Assembly (NCBI GenBank): GCA_902768125.1
Contig: CACXKA010000002.1
Location: 1-64,000, forward strand
Origin: an uncultured Bacteroidales bacterium
GTDB lineage: Bacteria > Bacteroidota > Bacteroidia > Bacteroidales > Bacteroidaceae
Reading direction: 5' to 3'
Length of the DNA stretch: 64,000 bases
Shown here: positions 8,232 through 15,360 of the stretch, one piece after another
Position numbering within the stretch: the stretch's first letter is position 1
Layout: the number at the start of each line of letters is the position of its first letter
Made by a program: the position numbers and the translations under genes
Notes under the pieces: generated by a model
The model's input: the letters and a program-made list of their open reading frames with translations, nothing else
Database searches by the model: none
What the model was told of the DNA's origin: nothing

Positions 8232-8740
8232 AAAAAGTGATATTGATAACAGGCGGCGCCCGCTCTGGCAAGAGCCGATATGCCGAGGAACTGGCTTTGT
8301 CGCTGAGCAAGAACCCTGTCTATGTGGCTACGGCTCACGTTTGGGATGAGGAGTTTCGTGAACGGGTGAAGAAGCATCAGGAACGACGCGGCTCGGAGTG
8401 GACGAATATCGAAGAAGAAAAACAACTGAGCAAGCACGACCTCACAGGACGAGTTGCTGTCATCGATTGTATCACGCTTTGGTGCACCAACGTGTTTTAT
8501 GAATTGCAGGAGGTGGAACCCTCGTTGGAGGTATTGAAAGCTGAGTTCAACAAGTTTATTGCTCAGGATGCCACCTTGATTTTTGTGACCAACGAGATTG
8601 GAATGGGTGGTGTGAGCGAGAATGCCGTGCAGCGGAAGTTTACAGATTTGCAAGGATGGATGAACCAATATGTTGCCAGCAAGGCAGATGAAGTGGTGTT
8701 GATGGTGAGTGGCATCCCAGTTAAGGTTAAAGGCGAATGA
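8228..8740 (+). CDS. cobU: Bifunctional adenosylcobinamide kinase / guanylyltransferase
   Basis: A 170-residue cytoplasmic enzyme that phosphorylates adenosylcobinamide and then attaches GMP to give AdoCbi-GDP. The P-loop is GGARSGKSRYAE at residues 8-19. The family motifs VYVATAHVWDEEFRERVKKHQERR (split here by the usual loop) and GMGGVSENAVQRKFTDLQG follow. I chose the ATG giving MKKVILITGG. The frame extends further upstream but would overlap cbiB by 100 bp. The stop codon overlaps the cobT start as ATGA. Confidence 0.95.
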   Translation: MKKVILITGGARSGKSRYAEELALSLSKNPVYVATAHVWDEEFRERVKKHQERRGSEWTNIEEEKQLSKHDLTGRVAVIDCITLWCTNVFYELQEVEPSLEVLKAEFNKFIAQDATLIFVTNEIGMGGVSENAVQRKFTDLQGWMNQYVASKADEVVLMVSGIPVKVKGE

Positions 8741-9789
8741 TTAACATGAGAAATTTTAAGATAGAGAAACCGAACGATGGTATGCGTCCTGCAATTCAGG
8801 ACAAGATTGATAACCTGAACAAACCGAAAGGCTCGTTGGGTGTGTTGGAAGAATTGGCGATGCAGGTGTGTCTGGTTCAGCAGACGCTTACTCCTTCATT
8901 GGCTCATCCCTGCCATCTGTTGTTGGGTGGTGATCACGGCATTGAACGTGAAGAGGTTAGCGTGTCACCTCGTGAAGTCACTTGGCAACAAATGATTAAC
9001 TTTACGAAAGGGGGCGGTGGTGTCAATATGTTCTGCCGTCAGCATGGTTTTAAACTGCGTATTGTTGATGTGGGCGTTGATTATGATCTCTCCCAAGTGC
9101 CTGGTATCATTGACCGTAAAATCGCGAGAGGCACGAAAAACTTTCTATACGAGCCTGCAATGTCAGAAGAGGAATTCGACAAGGCGATTGAGATTGGTGC
9201 TTCGTTAGTGGATGACTGCATTGCTGATGGTTGCAAGGTTCTCTGTATTGGAGAGATGGGAATTTCCAACACCTCGCCTTCAAGCATTTGGATGAGTCTC
9301 TTTTGTGACATTCCTCTTGATGAGTGTATAGGTGCTGGTGCAGGTCTCGATACTCCTGGAATACGACACAAGAAGGAAGTGCTTTCTCAGGCAGTGGCAA
9401 ACTCTAAACTCTCCACTCTAAACTCTCCACTTTCCATTCTCCGCTATTTCGGCGGTTTTGAGATGATTACAGCTGTTGGCGCGATGTTACGAGCTGCTGA
9501 GCAACACCTGATTGTATTAATTGATGGTTTTATCATGACAGCTTGTGCCCTCGCTGCTTGCCGACTCTATCCTGATGCACAGGACTATATGATATTCGGA
9601 CATAGTGGTGACGAGAGTGGACATCGACGGATGTTGGATGCTATGCACGCCAAGCCCTTGCTCTCTTTGGGACTTCGTTTGGGCGAAGGTACGGGTGCAT
9701 TGTGTGCTTTCCCCATCGTGGATTCGGCAGTGCGAATGATCAACGAAATGAATAACTTCGACAATGGAAACATCACAAAATACTTCTAA
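8737..9789 (+). CDS. cobT: Nicotinate-nucleotide--dimethylbenzimidazole phosphoribosyltransferase
   Basis: A 350-residue enzyme that makes alpha-ribazole phosphate from DMB and nicotinate mononucleotide. It shows LNKPKGSLGVLEELA near the N terminus, GDHGIEREEVSVSP, GEMGISNTSPSS, and the C-terminal GHSGDESGHRRML and LRLGEGTGA with the catalytic glutamate near residue 316. The start overlaps the cobU stop. One oddity: the linker between the GLDTPGIRHKKEVL and FGGFEMITAVG blocks is encoded by a microrepeat of AACTCTCCAC/AACTCTAAACT type (residues of about 222-236), the same class of simple repeat seen between genes elsewhere in the window. It stays in frame, so the gene is probably functional. 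Confidence 0.95.
   Translation: MINMRNFKIEKPNDGMRPAIQDKIDNLNKPKGSLGVLEELAMQVCLVQQTLTPSLAHPCHLLLGGDHGIEREEVSVSPREVTWQQMINFTKGGGGVNMFCRQHGFKLRIVDVGVDYDLSQVPGIIDRKIARGTKNFLYEPAMSEEEFDKAIEIGASLVDDCIADGCKVLCIGEMGISNTSPSSIWMSLFCDIPLDECIGAGAGLDTPGIRHKKEVLSQAVANSKLSTLNSPLSILRYFGGFEMITAVGAMLRAAEQHLIVLIDGFIMTACALAACRLYPDAQDYMIFGHSGDESGHRRMLDAMHAKPLLSLGLRLGEGTGALCAFPIVDSAVRMINEMNNFDNGNITKYF
9399..9442 (+). repeat. Microrepeat inside cobT
   Basis: Units of AACTCTAAACT, CTCCACTCTA and AACTCTCCAC run for about 44 bp and encode a Ser/Leu-rich linker. The same composition occurs as TTTAGAG repeats ahead of gltX/yfhO. Confidence 0.7.
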
Positions 9790-10594
9790 AATTCCCGAGC
9801 AAGGCTCGTCTACCCGTAGCCGTTGGTATGACCGCCTTTGGGCATCATTCATCTTTTTTACTCGTCTGCCTTTCTGGCGAATCTACCAACCGCCCAAAGA
9901 GGCTTATCAGGGTGTCGTGGAGTTCTGGCCTTTGGCTGGTTGGCTCACAGCTGGGGTGATGGCTGGAGTGCTTTATGGTTCTTCGCTGGTGTTCAGTTAT
10001 GAGATTGCCATCGTGCTTGCTATGGTCAGTCGTCTGCTACTGACTGGAGCATTGCATGAAGATGGCTTGGCGGATTTCTTCGATGGGTTTGGAGGAGGTG
10101 GTCAAGACCGTCAACGTATCCTCAATATCATGAAGGATTCCCACATTGGCACCTATGGTGTATTGGCACTCATTGTCTATATGCTGACATTGTGGTTCGC
10201 CCTCCATTCATTGACACCCATCAATGCCACATTGACCATTTTGGCTGTTGATCCCTTTGCGAAAATGTTGAGCGCCCAAGTGATACAGATGATGCCATAT
10301 GCCCGAACGGAAGAGACTGCCAAGAATAAAACCGTCTATCGCAAGTCTCCTGTTGCTGCCAGCATCGGTCTTGCTTTCCAGGGATTGCTCCCAATAGGCT
10401 TGTATCTTTGGTGGATGCAAGAACGTGTTGGCTGGCTCTTGCTCATCTTCATTCCACTTCTCGTGATGAGTCTCCTTAGTTTCTTTATTTGGAAACGATT
10501 GCGTGGTTATACAGGCGATTGCTGTGGTGCACTCTTCCTGTTAACCGAACTGAGTGCTTATCTCGTGGCATCTTTCTATCTCCAAACAGTATAA
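9764..10594 (+). CDS. cobS: Adenosylcobinamide-GDP ribazoletransferase (cobalamin synthase)
   Basis: A 276-residue polytopic membrane protein that joins AdoCbi-GDP and alpha-ribazole (phosphate), the last step of coenzyme B12 assembly. The active-site signature HEDGLADFFDGFGGG with DRQRILNIMKDSHIGTYG lies at about residues 94-130. At least five hydrophobic spans follow, and the family C-terminal GYTGDCCGALFLLTEL is present. The start ATG lies 26 nt inside the end of cobT. No alpha-ribazole phosphatase (cobC) follows; the next gene is convergent. The operon therefore covers cobyric acid to cobalamin except that phosphatase. Confidence 0.95.
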   Translation: METSQNTSKIPEQGSSTRSRWYDRLWASFIFFTRLPFWRIYQPPKEAYQGVVEFWPLAGWLTAGVMAGVLYGSSLVFSYEIAIVLAMVSRLLLTGALHEDGLADFFDGFGGGGQDRQRILNIMKDSHIGTYGVLALIVYMLTLWFALHSLTPINATLTILAVDPFAKMLSAQVIQMMPYARTEETAKNKTVYRKSPVAASIGLAFQGLLPIGLYLWWMQERVGWLLLIFIPLLVMSLLSFFIWKRLRGYTGDCCGALFLLTELSAYLVASFYLQTV

Positions 10595-10606
10595 GGGAGT
10601 AGGGAC

Positions 10607-11635
10607 TTATTTTTTGAGATAAAGGAAGTTGTTGTTGATAATGGTTTGAACGAGTTCGGCACCTCGGGTGTGGTATCCGTTGCTGTGGTCAACACCAACA
10701 AAATCCATGAGGATAATGCCTGTAGGTCCTGCAGGATGGTTCTGAAGATAATCGAGGATGGCTTTGTGGGTATGGGTGGCATTGTCACGATAGCCGTTGC
10801 TCAACGAAATTTTCCTGCCGAAGATGGATTCCACTTTTGAATAGGCAGAAGCAAAGTTGAACACCCACACAAGGCTTTTGGAATCAGTCAGGTTCATGTG
10901 TGTGCTGCTATCCAGCATCTGTTTGATGGCATTGACCTTGAGGTTCACGCCTCCTGTATGATGTGTGGCTGAATAATCCTGTACATACAGTTTGCCTGTT
11001 GCATTTTGGGTGCCTGTGATGATGCCTGCTGTTTGACGATGCCAGTTGAGGCTCCCTGTCCAGTTGTTGAATACTCCTCCGATGGGCGTGTTGCTGTAAT
11101 GGTTTCGGCTGATGATGAGAATTTTTCCTCGCATGTCGCTGACCTTGAGGTCGTGCTTGTAGTTGACAAGGAAACGTTTGTATTTGTCTTGCCGAAGCAA
11201 TGCTTGTATTCTGGTGTTGTAGACATCCTTCACCTTGTCACCATCGGCAGCATGCAAGAGATGGATGATGACAAACTCGGAAGGGTTGGCTTTGAGCGAA
11301 TCGCACAGGAGTTGGAGTGCTTTGTCAAATCGCATCTTCGTAGGCATGATACCATGATTGGTGTTGATGTAGTTCTTGTACACACTGGGACGCAAGTCGA
11401 AAGCTCTGATGCCAATGTGCCATTGTTGGGCGATATCGATGTCTTGTGTACGAGCATAACGATTGCCAAAGATGCCTATCAATCCACTAAAACCATACCC
11501 TGTTGCTGCATCGTGTGCACCAGGAATGGAAAGGGTTGCCACATAAGCGTCATCGGGAAGTCTGCTCATCCAGTTTCCTGCATGGAGCGTAATGACATTG
11601 AAGAAGATGACGACTATGAGAATAAAGCTTTTCAT
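10607..11635 (-). CDS. Secreted phosphatidylinositol-specific phospholipase C-like protein
   Basis: A 342-residue PI-PLC X-domain protein with an N-terminal signal peptide (MKSFILIVVIFFNVITLHAG, cleavage near residue 19). The first catalytic histidine lies in LSIPGAHDAATG and the second in YINTNHGIMPTK, with GIRAFDLRPS between them as in bacterial PI-PLCs. The usual reaction is cleavage of phosphatidylinositol to cyclic inositol phosphate and diacylglycerol; the actual substrate here is unknown. It is the last gene of the minus-strand run gltX-kdtA-HAD-PLC, 2 nt after the HAD stop, and converges on cobS with a 12-bp gap. Confidence 0.85.
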   Translation of the reverse strand: MKSFILIVVIFFNVITLHAGNWMSRLPDDAYVATLSIPGAHDAATGYGFSGLIGIFGNRYARTQDIDIAQQWHIGIRAFDLRPSVYKNYINTNHGIMPTKMRFDKALQLLCDSLKANPSEFVIIHLLHAADGDKVKDVYNTRIQALLRQDKYKRFLVNYKHDLKVSDMRGKILIISRNHYSNTPIGGVFNNWTGSLNWHRQTAGIITGTQNATGKLYVQDYSATHHTGGVNLKVNAIKQMLDSSTHMNLTDSKSLVWVFNFASAYSKVESIFGRKISLSNGYRDNATHTHKAILDYLQNHPAGPTGIILMDFVGVDHSNGYHTRGAELVQTIINNNFLYLKK

Positions 11636-11637
11636 CC

Positions 11638-12339
11638 TTACAAGAAACCGATAATGTCGCGAAGATGATGCACTTCATGAGTGACAGGTTCGGGAGCCGG
11701 ATAGTCTGGGAAACGGTTGAAGTAGATGGTGTCGAGTCCTGCTTGTTTGGCTCCGAGAATGTCGGTGTTGAAATTGTCTCCAATCATGAGGGTGTTTTGG
11801 GGAGATGCACCTGATTGCTTGAAGGCATACTCGAAGAATTGTGCAGAGGGCTTGTTGGCACCAGCATCTTCGCTGAGGATGATGGTGGTGAAGTAATCGA
11901 AAAGCCCACAGGCATGGAGTTTCTTATATTGTACTTCATGAAATCCGTTGCTGCACATGTGCATACGGTATCCTTTCCCTCTGAGGTGATCCATCAACTC
12001 TTGTGCGCCATCCACCAATCCAGGTTTCGTCGAACAGAGTGAGAGGAATTTGTCACTCGCTTTTCGACAATAATCAACGGTCGGGTTAAGACCTTTTCCA
12101 AGACTTAGTGGATGACGGAAACGTTCCACAATGAGGTAATCACGCTCAATCTCTCCTTTGGCATATTGTGTCCAAAGGCGGATGTTTGTGTTCCAATAGT
12201 CGTCGTGGAACACTTTGGGATCATCGAAGTACTGATCCAGATGTAGGTACTCATACAACTCTCCCAAAGCAATAATGGCATTGCCGTGGGTGTCGTAGAG
12301 GGTGTCATCGAAGTCGATGAAAAGGTCGGTGTACTTCAA
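11638..12339 (-). CDS. YjjG-type HAD family (pyrimidine nucleotidase-like) hydrolase
   Basis: A 233-residue HAD-superfamily phosphatase. Motif I is FIDFDDTLYDT (nucleophile Asp at about residue 9), followed by a helical cap domain. Motif II is MCSNGFHEVQ, motif III is the lysine in GANKPSAQFFEYA, and motif IV is MIGDNFNTDILGAKQAGLDTIYFNR. This pattern and size match the YjjG noncanonical nucleotidase group, which dephosphorylates nucleoside monophosphates, but HAD substrates are hard to predict. It is packed between kdtA (3-nt gap) and the PI-PLC gene. Confidence 0.85.
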   Translation of the reverse strand: MKYTDLFIDFDDTLYDTHGNAIIALGELYEYLHLDQYFDDPKVFHDDYWNTNIRLWTQYAKGEIERDYLIVERFRHPLSLGKGLNPTVDYCRKASDKFLSLCSTKPGLVDGAQELMDHLRGKGYRMHMCSNGFHEVQYKKLHACGLFDYFTTIILSEDAGANKPSAQFFEYAFKQSGASPQNTLMIGDNFNTDILGAKQAGLDTIYFNRFPDYPAPEPVTHEVHHLRDIIGFL

Positions 12340-12342
12340 GAG

Positions 12343-13599
12343 TTATTTGTTTAAGAAGATGGCGTTGAAGCATTTGTCGGCTGCACCAGCATTGGCATTG
12401 ATGTAACCTCCAGCTGCTTCACCTGCTTTTTGGAGTGCTTCAGGGTTGTTGATGAAGTTGTCCATCAAGGAAGCGAAAGAGGCATCGTCTTGGTATTCGA
12501 ATGAACCACCACAAGCCTTGAGTGCCTGTGCCTCACGGAATTTCTCGTTGTTAGGTCCAAAGAGCACAGGGATGCCATACACGGCAGCCTCAGGCACATT
12601 GTGGATGCCCACACCAAATCCGCCTCCCACGAGTGCTACCTTGCCGTAGCGATAGATGGACGAAAGCTTGCCAAAGCAATTGATGATGAGGGCTTGCCCC
12701 TCTGTTTCAGTGGCTGGCATGACCTCTCCCTTTTCCAAATCTGTGTATCTGATGGACTTGAAACCATTGTCTTCCAGCAGCTTCTCGATGTCTTTCAGGT
12801 GCGTCTCGCTGATGACGTGAGGAGCGATGATGAGTTTCCAATCCTTATGCTGGGCAAAGTAGGGGATGTAGATTTCTTCGTCAGGTCCCCATGAAGAACC
12901 GGCGATGAAACATGGAGCATCACCAGCAAATTGCTCCACCAATGGAAGTGGGGCTGCTGCATCTTTAATGGCGATCACACGGTCAAGACGGGTGTCACCC
13001 ACCACCGTCACTTTTGTGATGCCGTATTCAGCCAATAGTTCTTTGGAACTTTCGTTCTGCACAAACAGGTGGTCAAACTGTCTGAGTGGCTTGAGCGTCG
13101 GGTGTTTACCGAACATGTGCCACTTGAAGAAGTACTGGTCTGGACGGAAGATACTGCTCACACTATAGGTTTTGATGCCCTTGTAGCGACAAGTGATCAG
13201 ATAGTTTGTCCAGAACTCGTATTTGATGAAGATAGCAATCTCTGGATGTGCCAGACGCAAGAAAGAGAATGCATTGCCTGGGGTGTCGAAGGGCAGGTAG
13301 CATACGAGGTCAGCCCCTTCGTAGTCCTTTCTCACTTCATAACCTGAGGGTGAGAAGAAGGTGAGCAGAATCTTGTATTCGGGACATTCTCTGTGCAGAC
13401 GCTCCATGAGGGGACGTCCTTGTTCAAATTCGCCCAATGAAGCCGCATGGAACCACACCACACGGTCAGTCTTCTTGATGTGGCGGCGCAAGAGCAGGTA
13501 AGTCTGACTGATACCCACCACCATTTTCCTTGCTTTCTTGTGGAAAATGGAGGCAATCAGCATGCCCAATACATAGATATATATACCAATCGTGTACAC
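12343..13599 (-). CDS. waaA: 3-deoxy-D-manno-octulosonic acid (Kdo) transferase
   Basis: A 418-residue inner-membrane-associated GT30 glycosyltransferase that adds Kdo to lipid A precursor. An N-terminal membrane anchor (GIYIYVLGMLIASIFHKKARK) is followed by HAASLGEFEQGRPLMERL with the catalytic glutamate, IFIKYEFWTNYL, and a C-terminal nucleotide-sugar-binding half with GGGFGVGIHNVPEAAVYGIPVLFGP. The start is a GTG, because the family N terminus MY.I.IY.Y begins there; an ATG 36 bases later would cut into the anchor. It lies 38 bp after gltX, across a short TTTAC/ATTTGAC microrepeat. Confidence 0.93.
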   Translation of the reverse strand: MYTIGIYIYVLGMLIASIFHKKARKMVVGISQTYLLLRRHIKKTDRVVWFHAASLGEFEQGRPLMERLHRECPEYKILLTFFSPSGYEVRKDYEGADLVCYLPFDTPGNAFSFLRLAHPEIAIFIKYEFWTNYLITCRYKGIKTYSVSSIFRPDQYFFKWHMFGKHPTLKPLRQFDHLFVQNESSKELLAEYGITKVTVVGDTRLDRVIAIKDAAAPLPLVEQFAGDAPCFIAGSSWGPDEEIYIPYFAQHKDWKLIIAPHVISETHLKDIEKLLEDNGFKSIRYTDLEKGEVMPATETEGQALIINCFGKLSSIYRYGKVALVGGGFGVGIHNVPEAAVYGIPVLFGPNNEKFREAQALKACGGSFEYQDDASFASLMDNFINNPEALQKAGEAAGGYINANAGAADKCFNAIFLNK

Positions 13600-13637
13600 A
13601 ATAACAATTTACAATTGACGATTTACGATTTGACCAT
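13600..13637. repeat. Microrepeat between gltX and kdtA
   Basis: AATTTAC, AATTGACG, ATTTACG and ATTTGACC follow one another directly between the two genes. It is one of several short degenerate 8-9-bp tandem runs found at gene boundaries in this window. Confidence 0.5.
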
Positions 13638-15200
13638 TTATCCTAACGTTTCGATGGCAAATTTCATTCTCTTCATCACCTCTTCCTTACCCAAGAAAGC
13701 AGAGAGTTCGTACATGTCGGGACCTTGTCCAGCGCCGACCAATGCCACACGCCAAGCGTTCCAAGGTTTGATGCCTGTCTCTTCTGTCCAAGGGTCGATG
13801 ATGGCTTTTTGACCTTCCACGCTCCAGTCGTTGATGCCTTCCAGCACTTTCATCATCTGCAGCAGTTCATCCGCTGTCGTTTCTTTCCAATTCTTGCGGA
13901 TAAACTTGTCGTTCTCCTTGTCAAACTCTGTCGGAGCCACAAAGAAAAACTTCGTGAGTGGCCACAAGTCGCTGGGGAAGGAGATATTGCGTTTCTTCTT
14001 ATTGCCTTGTCCGTCCGTGTATTCGATGACTTTCAACTTCATCATTCTCACCACTTCTGCTTCCTGTTCTGTAGTGGCATCGATGCCATTCTCTTTCAGC
14101 ACCTTGTCGAAGGCAGGACACCAATCCGTGTCTGGACGCTGGATGAGATATTGGTGGTTGAACCAAGCCGCTTTCACATAGTCGAACTTGGCACCATTCT
14201 TGGAACATTTCGAGAGGTCGAACAACTTCACCATTTCCTCCAAAGTCATCAACTCCTGGTCATTGCCAGGGTTCCAACCCAAGAGCGCCAAGAAATTCAC
14301 CACCGCTTCAGGCAGATAGCCCTTTTCACGGTATCCTGAACTGATTTCGCCACTCTTGGGATCGTGCCATTCGAGTGGGAACACAGGGAAGCCCAGTTTG
14401 TCACCATCACGCTTGGAAAGCTTACCGTTGCCGATAGGCTTCAAGAGCAGTGGCAGGTGGGCAAAGCGTGGCATTGTGTCTGCCCATCCGAATGCTTCAT
14501 ACAACAGCACATGGAGTGGGGCAGAGGGCAACCATTCTTCACCACGAATCACGTGAGTGACTTCCATCAAGTGGTCGTCCACAATGTTTGCCAAATGGTA
14601 AGTGGGCAGTTCATCAGCACTCTTGTAGAGCACCTTGTCGTCAAGGATGCTGGAGTTTATCTTCACCTCGCCACGAATCAAATCATCCACCAGTACATCC
14701 CTTCCGGGTTCAATCTTGAAACGCACCACATACTGTTCGCCATTGGCAATCATGCGTTCCACTTCCTCTTTAGGCAGGGTGAGTGAGTTGCGCATCTGAC
14801 CACGTGTCGAAGCATCATACTGGAAGTTTTCCACCTCCTCGCGCTTCTTGTTCAGTTCCTCTGGGGTGTCGAAGGCATAATAAGCCTTGCCGTTGTCGAG
14901 CAGCACCTGCACATATTTCTTATAGATGTCTCTGCGTTCGCTCTGACGGTAAGGACCATAATTGCCACCAAACGAAACTCCCTCGTCAAACTTGATGCCC
15001 AGCCAGTTGAATGCCTCAATGATGTATTCTTCGGCACCAGGCACAAAACGGGTTGAATCCGTATCTTCGATGCGGAAAATCAAGTCACCGCCATGCTGTT
15101 TGGCAAAGAGGTAATTATAGAGAGCAGTGCGCACACCGCCAATATGAAGAGGTCCCGTGGGACTTGGTGCGAAGCGCACCCTAACCTTTCTTTCTACCAT
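13638..15200 (-). CDS. gltX: Glutamate--tRNA ligase
   Basis: A 520-residue class I aminoacyl-tRNA synthetase charging tRNA-Glu. [25 protein letters not shown] holds the HIGH-type motif (LHIGG at about residues 18-22), and the KMSKS equivalent is [10 protein letters not shown] near residue 255. The C-terminal half is the usual anticodon-binding helical domain. The length fits the slightly longer Bacteroidetes enzymes. It is the first gene of the minus-strand run towards kdtA and has its own TACCTTTG promoter element 22 bp upstream, facing away from yfhO. Confidence 0.97.
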   Translation of the reverse strand: MVERKVRVRFAPSPTGPLHIGGVRTALYNYLFAKQHGGDLIFRIEDTDSTRFVPGAEEYIIEAFNWLGIKFDEGVSFGGNYGPYRQSERRDIYKKYVQVLLDNGKAYYAFDTPEELNKKREEVENFQYDASTRGQMRNSLTLPKEEVERMIANGEQYVVRFKIEPGRDVLVDDLIRGEVKINSSILDDKVLYKSADELPTYHLANIVDDHLMEVTHVIRGEEWLPSAPLHVLLYEAFGWADTMPRFAHLPLLLKPIGNGKLSKRDGDKLGFPVFPLEWHDPKSGEISSGYREKGYLPEAVVNFLALLGWNPGNDQELMTLEEMVKLFDLSKCSKNGAKFDYVKAAWFNHQYLIQRPDTDWCPAFDKVLKENGIDATTEQEAEVVRMMKLKVIEYTDGQGNKKKRNISFPSDLWPLTKFFFVAPTEFDKENDKFIRKNWKETTADELLQMMKVLEGINDWSVEGQKAIIDPWTEETGIKPWNAWRVALVGAGQGPDMYELSAFLGKEEVMKRMKFAIETLG

Positions 15201-15222
15201 AGATGTTTTTCTGATTTGGGTG

Positions 15223-15230
15223 CAAAGGTA
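15223..15230 (-). promoter_or_regulatory. -7 element of gltX
   Basis: The minus strand reads TACCTTTG, 22 bases before the gltX ATG. The region where a -33 element should lie is occupied by the TTTAGAG microrepeat. Confidence 0.7.
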
Positions 15231-15238
15231 CGAAAAAG

Positions 15239-15272
15239 TTTAGAGTTTAGAGTTTAGAGTTTAGAGTTTTTT
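15239..15272. repeat. TTTAGAG microrepeat between the gltX and yfhO promoters
   Basis: About four tandem GTTTAGA/TTTAGAG heptamers end in a TTTTTTG. It starts eight bases upstream of the gltX -7 element. The gap upstream of trpB2 is organised the same way. Confidence 0.8.
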
Positions 15273-15325
15273 GCGATTCGGGTTGTTTTTTTGCAACTCC
15301 TGCCTGCTAACTCCCAACTTTTTCT

Positions 15326-15333
15326 TACCTTTG
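15326..15333 (+). promoter_or_regulatory. -7 element of the yfhO-like gene
   Basis: TACCTTTG lies 28 bases before the ATG. I see no TTG at the expected distance upstream. Confidence 0.6.
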
Positions 15334-15360
15334 CACGCTGAAAACAATACCTCTTTATAT

